Part shown: positions 1 through 5,482 of the stretch, one piece after another
Position numbering within the stretch: position 1 is the stretch's first letter
Layout of the letters: the number at the start of each line of letters is the position of its first letter
Assembly (NCBI GenBank): GCA_937871735.1
Contig: CALMOI010000060.1
Coordinates: 1-6,304, forward strand
Direction: 5' to 3'
From: an uncultured Comamonadaceae bacterium
GTDB lineage: Bacteria; Pseudomonadota; Gammaproteobacteria; Burkholderiales; Burkholderiaceae_C
Length of the DNA: 6,304 nucleotides
Notes under the pieces: generated by a model
The model's input: the letters and a program-made list of their open reading frames with translations, nothing else
Told to the model about the DNA's origin: nothing
Databases searched by the model: none
Position numbers and translations under genes: made by a program

Positions 1-241
1 GAATTTGTTTGGCCGCGCCTCTAGCTATGAGCGCAGTCTGCAAAAAATTGCGGCGGTGTTTGGTCAAGATGCGGTGTGGGCCTTCAAACCCACCCGCGAA
101 GGCAACACCGTGGTGCTGGCCCAGCGCACGCCCAGCCGCCCTGGCCGCGAAGCGCTGGCGCTGCGCGCCGAAACCATCCAAACCCGCTGGGGTTTGCCCG
201 CGCCCAAGTGGTTGCGGGTGTTCAAGCCGATGCAAAAATAA
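1..241 (+). CDS. C-terminal fragment, probably spermidine-synthase-like protein
   Basis: The reading frame is open from base 2 to a TAA at 239-241, giving about 79 residues of a protein that begins outside the window. The segment A-V-F-G-Q-D-A-V-W-A-F followed by R-E-G-N-T-V-V-L-A-Q-R resembles the end of the Rossmann-type methyltransferase fold in spermidine synthase-like (polyamine aminopropyltransferase family) proteins, where a GN-h-h-hA strand lies near the C-terminus. It ends in a basic tail (P-K-W-L-R-V-F-K-P-M-Q-K). The family call is from recalled resemblance; no catalytic motif lies in this piece, so another methyltransferase-fold protein is possible. The stop is 8 bases before the next start, so the two genes are probably co-transcribed. 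Confidence 0.5.
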   Translation, partial: NLFGRASSYERSLQKIAAVFGQDAVWAFKPTREGNTVVLAQRTPSRPGREALALRAETIQTRWGLPAPKWLRVFKPMQK

Positions 242-249
242 GGTCAGTC

Positions 250-2064
250 ATGAGCCTCTCGACCATCCACCATCGCACCCACGCCACAGCTGCTGCGGGC
301 ACGCACATCAAGCACCAAGGCCCGCTAGATTGGCGATTATTGGTGGAGTGGGCGCGTAGCGACAACCTGATTTCTGCCGAGGAAGCCCAGCGCGTGACCG
401 CCCGCTGCGCGCAGGCCGAAAGCGCCCAGCACCCGCTGGCGCGTTTGGTCAACGTGGGCATGCGCCGCGCCAGCGATGAGCGCGTGTTTGACATTGATGG
501 CCTGGCGCGCTGGCTGGCCGAGCGTGCAGGCATGGCGTACTTCCGCATCGACCCGCTCAAAGTCGATGTGGGCAAGGTCGCTGAAACCATGAGCGCCGCT
601 TACGCCGAACGCCATCGCGTGCTGCCGGTGCAGGTCACGCCCAGCGAGGTGGTGGTTGCCACCGCCGAGCCCTTCATCACCGATTGGGTGAGCGAGGTTG
701 AGCGCCAGTCGCGCCGCAGTGTGCGCCGCGTCATGGCCAACCCCGTTGACATTCAGCGCTACACCACTGAATTTTTCAGCTTGGCCAAGTCGGTGCGCTC
801 TGCCCAAAAGTCGGGAGCCAACACTGGAGCCAGTTTTGAGCAGTTGGTGGAATTGGGTCAAGGCAGCAGGCAGCTCGATGCCAACGACCAAGGCGTGGTG
901 CAGGTCGTGGATTGGCTGTGGCAATACGCCTTTGACCAGCGCGCCAGCGATATCCACCTGGAGCCCCGCCGTGAGCAAGGCGTGATCCGCTTTCGCATCG
1001 ATGGCGTGCTGCACCCGGTGTACCAAATGCCGATGGGCGTGCTCACAGCCATGACGGCGCGCATCAAACTGCTGGGCCGCATGGATGTGATGGAAAAACG
1101 CCGTCCGCAAGATGGCCGCATCAAAACCCGCAATCCGGCAGGCGATGAGGTGGAAATGCGCCTGTCAACCTTGCCCACCGCATTCGGCGAGAAGATGGTG
1201 ATGCGGATTTTTGATCCCGACACCACCGTCAAAGACTTGGACGGCTTGGGCTTCAGCGCCCACGATGCCAGCCGCTGGGAGGCACTGGTCAAACGCCCAC
1301 ACGGCATCATTTTGGTGACCGGCCCGACCGGCGCGGGTAAAACCACCACGCTGTATTCCACGCTGCGGCGACTGGCGACCGATGCCGTCAACGTCAGCAC
1401 GCTGGAAGACCCGATTGAAATGATCGAGCCGCTCTTTAACCAAACTCAAGTGCAAGTTCACTTGGATTTTGGTTTTCCTGAGGGGCTGCGGGCACTGATG
1501 CGGCAAGACCCAGACATCATCATGGTGGGTGAAATTCGCGACTTGGCTACCGCCGAAATGGCAGTGCAAGCAGCGCTGACGGGGCACTTGGTGTTCTCGA
1601 CCCTGCACACCAACGACGCTCCCAGCGCCATCAGCCGTTTGATGGAGTTGGGCATCCCGCCCTATCTGATCAACGCCACCATGCTGGGCGTGCTGGCGCA
1701 GCGGCTGGTGCGCACCCTGTGCCCGCACTGCAAAGTGCCCGACGATGCCGCCCCGCGTGAAACCTTGGTCGCAGCAGTCAAGCCTTGGAAAATGAACGGC
1801 AGTGGTTACCGCCCGTACAAAGTGGTTGGCTGCATTGAATGTCGCATGACCGGCTTCATGGGCCGCATGGGTTTGTACGAACTGCTGACCGTGACGGAGC
1901 CCTTCAAGAATCTGGTCAACCAAGCTCCCAGCATCGACAACCTGCGCCGCCAAGCCATCGCCGACGGCATGCGCCCCCTGCGCTTGGCCGGAGCCCTGCG
2001 CGTGGCCGAAGGCGTAACCGTCTTAGAAGAAGTGCTGAACACCACGCCGCCAGTGGATGGTTAG
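250..2064 (+). CDS. GspE/PulE/PilB-family secretion or pilus assembly ATPase
   Basis: A 604-residue cytoplasmic hexameric ATPase of the type II secretion / type IV pilus class, which powers assembly of pseudopilins or pilins at the inner membrane. An N-terminal region resembling the T2SSE_N/MshEN domain spans about residues 98-177. The second N-domain has the family signature R-A-S-D-I-H-L-E-P (231-239). The C-terminal domain has Walker A GPTGAGKT (358-365), the Asp box T-L-E-D-P-I-E (384-390), Walker B D-P-D-I-I-M-V-G-E-I-R-D (420-431, with E428) and the His box G-H-L-V-F-S-T-L-H-T-N-D (445-456). A zinc-binding tetracysteine is present (C491-x2-C494 and C528-x2-C531). All motifs are intact and the length is normal. 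The start at ATG 250 is chosen because AAGG (240-243) precedes it by 6 bases; an upstream in-frame ATG at 76 would overlap the previous gene. No GspF, pilin or secretin gene is visible nearby, so the system it serves cannot be told. It ends in TAG, so TAG is a normal stop in this genome. Confidence 0.93.
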   Translation: MSLSTIHHRTHATAAAGTHIKHQGPLDWRLLVEWARSDNLISAEEAQRVTARCAQAESAQHPLARLVNVGMRRASDERVFDIDGLARWLAERAGMAYFRIDPLKVDVGKVAETMSAAYAERHRVLPVQVTPSEVVVATAEPFITDWVSEVERQSRRSVRRVMANPVDIQRYTTEFFSLAKSVRSAQKSGANTGASFEQLVELGQGSRQLDANDQGVVQVVDWLWQYAFDQRASDIHLEPRREQGVIRFRIDGVLHPVYQMPMGVLTAMTARIKLLGRMDVMEKRRPQDGRIKTRNPAGDEVEMRLSTLPTAFGEKMVMRIFDPDTTVKDLDGLGFSAHDASRWEALVKRPHGIILVTGPTGAGKTTTLYSTLRRLATDAVNVSTLEDPIEMIEPLFNQTQVQVHLDFGFPEGLRALMRQDPDIIMVGEIRDLATAEMAVQAALTGHLVFSTLHTNDAPSAISRLMELGIPPYLINATMLGVLAQRLVRTLCPHCKVPDDAAPRETLVAAVKPWKMNGSGYRPYKVVGCIECRMTGFMGRMGLYELLTVTEPFKNLVNQAPSIDNLRRQAIADGMRPLRLAGALRVAEGVTVLEEVLNTTPPVDG

Positions 2065-2290
2065 AACATGAACTTAACAAATGGCGGTCTCTAAAGTGAA
2101 GTGCAACACGTTCTATTTCATGCAAGTTGCCGCGCCGGGGTGATGTAGTCAATACACGGAGCCCGCAGGGGGCGGTGATGCCAGATGAAGCCGGGCCTAG
2201 CTTGTGCTATATCAACTTGGTATGGCGATCAGTGCGAATCGGCATGACTGGGCTCCTCAAACGCGCCAACCTGTGCTAGATTAGCGGCCT
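2065..2290. other. Non-coding stretch upstream of the aromatic leader
   Basis: There is no convincing gene on either strand. No strong terminator with a T-run follows the ATPase gene. The segment at 2083-2109, read on the minus strand, begins GTGTTGCACTTCAC, which recalls the terminal repeats of some IS30-family elements; no transposase or second end is present, so at most this is a remnant. Two similar motifs, TTGTGCTATATCA (2202-2214) and CTGTGCTAGATTA (2271-2283), match at 10 of 13 bases and look like extended -10 elements. The second probably serves the leader peptide transcript. Confidence 0.5.
2274..2282 (+). promoter_or_regulatory. Candidate extended -10 promoter for the leader and DAHP synthase gene
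   Basis: TGC followed by TAGATT fits the extended -10 pattern TGnTATAAT, with four of six hexamer matches. It ends 8 bases before the leader ATG at 2291. No good -35 hexamer is seen 15-19 bases upstream, which is acceptable for an extended -10 promoter but keeps confidence low. If used, transcription would start at or within a few bases of the leader start codon. A similar motif at 2205-2213 (TGC then TATATC) is an alternative that would give a longer 5' leader. Confidence 0.4.
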
Positions 2291-2362
2291 ATGTCTACGC
2301 GCATCGCTTTTTATTTTTACTTTTGGTTCTCAGTCCCCGGCGGACGAGAGGCGAGCGTGTAA
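2291..2362 (+). CDS. Aromatic amino acid attenuator leader peptide (23 aa)
   Basis: This short frame from ATG 2291 to TAA 2360-2362 begins MSTRIAFYFYFWF and continues with a proline/glycine-containing tail. Residues 7-13 are seven consecutive aromatic codons: four Phe, two Tyr and one Trp, the three end products of the pathway opened by the downstream DAHP synthase. Runs of pathway-product codons are the hallmark of leader peptides in ribosome-mediated attenuation (established for trp, phe and his operons). An in-frame TAG at 2282-2284 excludes a longer product. There is no Shine-Dalgarno sequence; with the -10-like motif 8 bases upstream the message may be leaderless, as reported for some rhizobial trp leaders. 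The coding region overlaps strands 1 and 2 of the attenuator hairpins, and the stop lies 20 bases before the terminator stem. The peptide itself is unlikely to need a function beyond sensing tRNA charging, although an independent role cannot be excluded. Confidence 0.88.
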   Translation: MSTRIAFYFYFWFSVPGGREASV

Positions 2363-2391
2363 GCACCCAACCCCTCACCAAGAACCGCCGG
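2328..2391 (+). promoter_or_regulatory. Attenuator: strand 1:2 hairpin and 2:3 antiterminator
   Basis: Two alternative RNA structures share bases. The 1:2 hairpin pairs TCTC (2328-2331) and GTCC (2333-2336) with GGAC (2342-2345) and GAGA (2346-2349), with one bulged A and a five-base loop. The 2:3 antiterminator pairs CCGGCGG (2337-2343) with CCGCCGG (2385-2391), seven perfect GC pairs. Strand 1 starts within the last aromatic codon (Phe13, 2327-2329), so a ribosome stalled on the aromatic run would mask strand 1 and free strand 2 to capture strand 3. A ribosome that runs through to the stop would leave strand 3 free to form the terminator. The pairing is read directly from sequence; the mechanism is inferred from known attenuators. 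Confidence 0.75.
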
Positions 2392-2417
2392 AGCCTCACA
2401 GCCCCGGCGGTTTTTTT
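2383..2417 (+). terminator. Rho-independent attenuator terminator before the DAHP synthase gene
   Basis: AACCGCCGG (2383-2391) pairs perfectly with CCGGCGGTT (2404-2412) around a 12-base loop, and the stem runs into seven consecutive T residues (2411-2417). This is a textbook intrinsic terminator, but it sits 50 bases upstream of the DAHP synthase start rather than behind a gene. Together with the leader peptide it makes a transcription attenuator. It could also stop readthrough from the ATPase gene. Confidence 0.9.
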
Positions 2418-2456
2418 CTGCCCGTTCACTTGCCCATTTCACCTACACAACTTTTC

Positions 2457-2461
2457 AGGAG
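2457..2461 (+). promoter_or_regulatory. Ribosome binding site of the DAHP synthase gene
   Basis: AGGAG lies 6 bases before ATG 2468, an ideal Shine-Dalgarno position. It fixes the start of the enzyme and contrasts with the leader peptide, which has none. Confidence 0.85.
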
Positions 2462-2467
2462 CTTCCG

Positions 2468-3592
2468 ATGAACAGCAAAACCACCCAATCCAGCGATGCC
2501 TGGTACCAACGCCCGGTCGATAAAACCAGCGAAACCGACGACCAACGTATCCAGGACATCACCGTGCTACCCCCTCCCGAACATTTGATCCGCTTCTTCC
2601 CGATCCACGACACGCCTGTGGAAGCCTTGGTGAGCAATACCCGCAAGGTCATCCACAACATCATCAACAACCAAGATGACCGCTTGTTGGTGGTGATTGG
2701 CCCGTGTTCGATTCACGATACCGAAGCTGCCATCGACTACGCCAAGCGACTCAAGCCGCTGCGCGAAAAATACGCCGACACGCTGGAAATCGTGATGCGC
2801 GTCTACTTCGAAAAGCCGCGCACCACCGTGGGCTGGAAGGGTTTGATCAACGACCCGTACTTGGACGGCACCTTCCGCATCGACGAAGGCCTGCGCATGG
2901 CGCGCCAGTTGCTGATCGAAATCAACCGCCAAGGTTTGCCTGCGGGCAGCGAGTTCTTGGACGTGATCTCGCCCCAGTACATCGGCGACTTGATCGCTTG
3001 GGGCGCGATTGGTGCGCGCACCACCGAAAGCCAAGTTCACCGCGAATTGGCTTCGGGCTTGTCGGCACCGATAGGCTTCAAGAACGGCACTGATGGCAAC
3101 ATCAAAATCGCCACCGATGCGATTCAGTCGGCGGCGCGTGGGCACCATTTCTTGTCCGTCCACAAAAACGGTCAAGTGGCCATTGTGCAAACCAACGGTA
3201 ACCCAGATTGCCACGTGATTTTGCGCGGCGGCAAAGCCCCCAATTACGACGCCGCCAGCGTCGCTGCTGCCTGCAAGGACTTGGAAGCCGCCAAGCTGCC
3301 CGCCACCTTGATGGTCGATTGCAGCCACGCCAACAGCTCCAAACAGCATCAAAAGCAAATCGACGTGGCCGCCGACATTGCCGCGCAAATTGCGGGCGGC
3401 TCGCGCCAAGTGTTTGGCGTGATGGTGGAAAGCAACATCCAAGCAGGTGCGCAAAAGTTCACCCCTGGCAACGACGATGTCAGCAAGCTGGCGTATGGCC
3501 AAAGCATCACCGACGCTTGCATCGGCTGGGACGACTCGGCAGCGGTGCTGCAAACGCTGTCTGATGCGGTGAGGGCACGCCGCAGCCTGTGA
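2468..3592 (+). CDS. aroG: Class I DAHP synthase (3-deoxy-7-phosphoheptulonate synthase)
   Basis: This 374-residue cytoplasmic enzyme condenses phosphoenolpyruvate and erythrose 4-phosphate to DAHP, the first committed step of the shikimate pathway. It aligns by eye with E. coli AroG/AroF (350-356 residues) through its whole length. Metal ligands equivalent to AroG C61, H268, E302 and D326 are C80 (in GPCSIHD), H287 (in DCSHANSSK), E321 (in VMVESNI) and D349 (in SITDACIGW). Phosphate and PEP contacts correspond to R111, K116, R184, K205 and R253. The N-terminus is about 19 residues longer than AroG, and four extra residues sit between E321 and D349. The allosteric region mixes isozyme traits: F-L-S-V (228-231) is AroG-like, while GQVAIVQTNGNPD (235-247) is closer to AroF. 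The feedback ligand (Phe, Tyr or both) therefore cannot be assigned, and the symbol is given for the family rather than for Phe specificity. Expression is probably controlled by the attenuator just upstream. Confidence 0.96.
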   Translation: MNSKTTQSSDAWYQRPVDKTSETDDQRIQDITVLPPPEHLIRFFPIHDTPVEALVSNTRKVIHNIINNQDDRLLVVIGPCSIHDTEAAIDYAKRLKPLREKYADTLEIVMRVYFEKPRTTVGWKGLINDPYLDGTFRIDEGLRMARQLLIEINRQGLPAGSEFLDVISPQYIGDLIAWGAIGARTTESQVHRELASGLSAPIGFKNGTDGNIKIATDAIQSAARGHHFLSVHKNGQVAIVQTNGNPDCHVILRGGKAPNYDAASVAAACKDLEAAKLPATLMVDCSHANSSKQHQKQIDVAADIAAQIAGGSRQVFGVMVESNIQAGAQKFTPGNDDVSKLAYGQSITDACIGWDDSAAVLQTLSDAVRARRSL

Positions 3593-3618
3593 GCGTTGGC
3601 AGCGCGCTGTCGCGTGGG

Positions 3619-3691
3619 TGATGGTGGCGCTTGAAATTGGGGCTGGCCGCGCTAAAGTGGCTCGGCTGACCCCAGCTTCCCACCACCATCA
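3619..3691 (+). repeat. Nine-base inverted repeat in the leader of the 103-aa gene
   Basis: TGATGGTGG (3619-3627) is perfectly complementary to CCACCATCA (3683-3691), enclosing 55 bases in which TGGGG and CCCCA can pair again. The structure lies between the DAHP synthase stop and the next ribosome binding site (AGAGG, 3693-3697), directly abutting it. There is no T-run, so it is not a standard terminator. A role in mRNA folding or in separating the two genes is possible but unproven. Confidence 0.35.
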
Positions 3692-3706
3692 AAGAGGATG
3701 ACATCC

Positions 3707-4018
3707 ATGCGCAACGAAGTCCGAGTGTTGATCAACGAGCAGCAAGAATTCAAATTCGACTTGGACGGGCAGCCCGCCTTGCCCCACGAGGCAGCCCGGG
3801 CTTGGCTGGATCAGCAGTTTGTGGAACTGGACTGCGAGCCTTTGCGCGCCAGCGGCAAGGTGCTGCTGGCCGACAAGGTGCTGGTGGTGGCCCAAGCCGC
3901 CGGGGCGCGACTGTTGTCTGAAGCCGCTTGGGGCGCGGCATTTGCCCGCGCTACCCACGCCGTGCTGGACAAGCCGGTGATCGTTATCGACTTGTCGCTG
4001 ATGACGATTTCATACTGA
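3707..4018 (+). CDS. Hypothetical protein, 103 aa, function unknown
   Basis: I do not recognise a family. The start ATG 3707 is preferred because AGAGG (3693-3697) precedes it by 9 bases; an in-frame ATG at 3698 would be immediately adjacent to that site. The protein is soluble-looking and mildly acidic, with no signal peptide or clear membrane helix. The N-terminal part (E-V-R-V-L-I-N, then E-F-K-F-D-L-D-G) reads like a beta hairpin. A helical middle with one Cys (C43) follows, then L-L-A-D-K-V-L-V-V-A (53-62), and it closes with a strand-like K-P-V-I-V-I-D-L segment (89-96). Codon use and GC content match the neighbours, which supports it as real. It lies 114 bases after the DAHP synthase gene on the same strand and could be co-transcribed. 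Its last 9 bases overlap the 3' end of mpl on the opposite strand. Confidence 0.75.
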   Translation: MRNEVRVLINEQQEFKFDLDGQPALPHEAARAWLDQQFVELDCEPLRASGKVLLADKVLVVAQAAGARLLSEAAWGAAFARATHAVLDKPVIVIDLSLMTISY

Positions 4019-5413
4019 TGCTGGGGCGTGTTGCAGCGCTTGCAGCAGTTGGCCGTGAATGCCGCCAAAGCCGCCGTTGCTCATGCACAAGATGTGGTCG
4101 CCGGGCTGGGCCACGGCGCTGACTTGAGCGACCAGTTCGGCAATGGTGTCGGCCACTTGGGCACGTTCGCCCATCGGGGCCAATGCGGCGCGTGCATCCC
4201 AGTCTAGGCCGCCTGCGTGGCAAAAAGCCAAGTCGGTTTGTTCCAAGCTCCAAGGCAGTTGTGATTTCATGGTGCCCAGCTTCATGGTGTTGCTGCGTGG
4301 CTCGAACACGGCCAAGATCCGCGCGGCGGGGCTGATTTGCCGCCGCAGCCCGTCTACCGTGGTGCGGATGGCGGTGGGGTGGTGGGCAAAGTCGTCATAA
4401 ACGGTGATGTCACGCACTTGGCCGCGCACTTCCATGCGGCGCTTGACGTTGTGAAACTGCGATAGCGCCTGCGCCGCCACTGCGGGGCTCACGCCCACAT
4501 GTTCAGCCGCTGCAATGGCGGCCAGCGCATTGAGCTGGTTGTGGATGCCGCCCAGCGCCCATTGCACGCGGGCTACGGCTTGGCCGTGTTGCAGCACAGT
4601 GAAATGATCGGGCTCGCCTTCGGCGCTGAAGTCGCTGACGGCGCTGCCAAAGCTGCGCACTTCGCTCCAGCAGCCGCTGTGCAGCACGCGGGTCAGGCTT
4701 TCTTCCAGACCGTTGACTACCACGCGGCCCGAGGGCGGCACGGTGCGCACCAAGTGGTGAAACTGGCGCTCAATCGCGGCCAAGTTGTCAAAGATGTCGG
4801 CGTGGTCGAATTCCAAGTTATTCAAAATGGCCGTGCGCGGGCGGTAATGCACGAACTTGCTGCGCTTGTCGAAGAAGGCGGTGTCGTACTCGTCGGCCTC
4901 GATCACGAACAGCGGGCGCTGCTCGGGTGCGCTGGCGTGGCCCAAACGGGCTGATACGCCAAAGTTCAGCGGCACGCCGCCGACCAAAAAGCCGGGTTGC
5001 AGACCGGCACATTCCAAAATCCAAGCCAGCATCGACGTGGTGGTGGTCTTGCCGTGCGTGCCCGCCACGGCCAGCACATGGCGGCCTTGCAAGACGTGCT
5101 CGGCCAGCCACTGCGGGCCGCTGGTGTAGGGCGCGCCCGCGTCCAAAATGGCCTCCATCAGCGGGAACTTGGCGCTGCCGTCGGCCAACCGAGCGCGGCT
5201 GACGACGTTGCCCACCACGTACATGTCAGGGGCCAGCGCCATTTGTTCGGCACCGAAGCCTTCGATCAAGTCAATGCCCAGGGCGCGCAGCTGGTCGCTC
5301 ATCGGCGGGTACACGCCCGCGTCGCAACCCGTTACCTTGTGTCCTGCTTCACGCGCCAACGCGGCCAAACCTCCCATGAAGGTGCCGCAAATACCCAAAA
5401 TATGAATGTGCAT
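4010..5413 (-). CDS. mpl: UDP-N-acetylmuramate:L-Ala-gamma-D-Glu-meso-DAP ligase
   Basis: This 467-residue cytoplasmic ATP-dependent ligase (E. coli Mpl has 457) joins recycled murein tripeptide to UDP-MurNAc, returning cell wall fragments to peptidoglycan synthesis. The N-terminal Mur domain begins MHIHILGICGTFMGG, nearly identical to E. coli Mpl. The ATP loop is GTHGKTTT (118-125). The central domain has E-A-D-E-Y-D (172-177) and N-N-L-E-F-D-H-A-D-I-F (198-208). The C-terminal domain has Y-D-D-F-A-H-H-P-T-A-I (339-349), the Mpl-type E-P-R-S-N-T-M-K (371-378), which separates it from MurC, and M-S-N-G-G-F-G-G-I-H (444-453). All key motifs are intact. The frame stays open far upstream, but homology fixes the start at 5413. 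There is no Shine-Dalgarno sequence; TAAAAT lies 8 bases upstream. It is convergent with the 103-aa gene and divergent from the 196-aa gene. Confidence 0.97.
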   Translation of the reverse strand: MHIHILGICGTFMGGLAALAREAGHKVTGCDAGVYPPMSDQLRALGIDLIEGFGAEQMALAPDMYVVGNVVSRARLADGSAKFPLMEAILDAGAPYTSGPQWLAEHVLQGRHVLAVAGTHGKTTTTSMLAWILECAGLQPGFLVGGVPLNFGVSARLGHASAPEQRPLFVIEADEYDTAFFDKRSKFVHYRPRTAILNNLEFDHADIFDNLAAIERQFHHLVRTVPPSGRVVVNGLEESLTRVLHSGCWSEVRSFGSAVSDFSAEGEPDHFTVLQHGQAVARVQWALGGIHNQLNALAAIAAAEHVGVSPAVAAQALSQFHNVKRRMEVRGQVRDITVYDDFAHHPTAIRTTVDGLRRQISPAARILAVFEPRSNTMKLGTMKSQLPWSLEQTDLAFCHAGGLDWDARAALAPMGERAQVADTIAELVAQVSAVAQPGDHILCMSNGGFGGIHGQLLQALQHAPASV

Positions 5414-5421
5414 GGGGGCAG

Positions 5422-5427
5422 ATTTTA
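5422..5427 (-). promoter_or_regulatory. Candidate -10 element of mpl
   Basis: On the minus strand TAAAAT matches the sigma-70 -10 consensus at five of six positions and ends 8 bases before the mpl ATG. The sequence between is pyrimidine-rich (CTGCCCCC), so there is neither room nor sequence for a Shine-Dalgarno site. No -35 hexamer is clear. If used, mpl mRNA would be leaderless or nearly so. Confidence 0.4.
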
Positions 5428-5467
5428 GGGAGCCGCCGTCGTGCGCCGCCCGGTGCAGGGAAATCCG

Positions 5468-5475
5468 TGCAAAAT
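5468..5475 (+). promoter_or_regulatory. Candidate -10 element of the 196-aa gene
   Basis: TG followed by CAAAAT (hexamer 5470-5475, four of six matches) ends 7 bases before ATG 5483. It faces away from the mpl -10 candidate about 43 bases away, so the 69-base gap could hold back-to-back promoters. The only purine-rich site, CAGGGA (5456-5461), is too far from the ATG to act as a normal ribosome binding site. Confidence 0.3.
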
Positions 5476-5482
5476 CAACGAC

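Noticed and set aside
76..249. ATPase start at ATG 76
   Set aside because: It would overlap the upstream gene by more than 160 bases and adds sequence with no family resemblance; ATG 250 has an SD-like site and follows the stop of that gene.
337..1110. Long minus-strand frames under the ATPase and DAHP synthase genes (also 1165-1953 and 2567-3553)
   Set aside because: They are antisense shadows of high-GC coding regions; their His/Ala/Gln-rich translations have no recognisable motif.
2068..2094. Eight-codon frame from ATG 2068 as a second leader peptide
   Set aside because: It has no ribosome binding site, no biased codons and no terminator behind it.
2161..2185. GC-rich hairpin as a terminator of the ATPase gene
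   Set aside because: Only about four base pairs (CCGC with GCGG) can form and no T-run follows.
5441..5482. GTG 5441 as start of the 196-aa gene
   Set aside because: It has no ribosome binding site and would run through the short divergent promoter gap; ATG 5483 is the better candidate.
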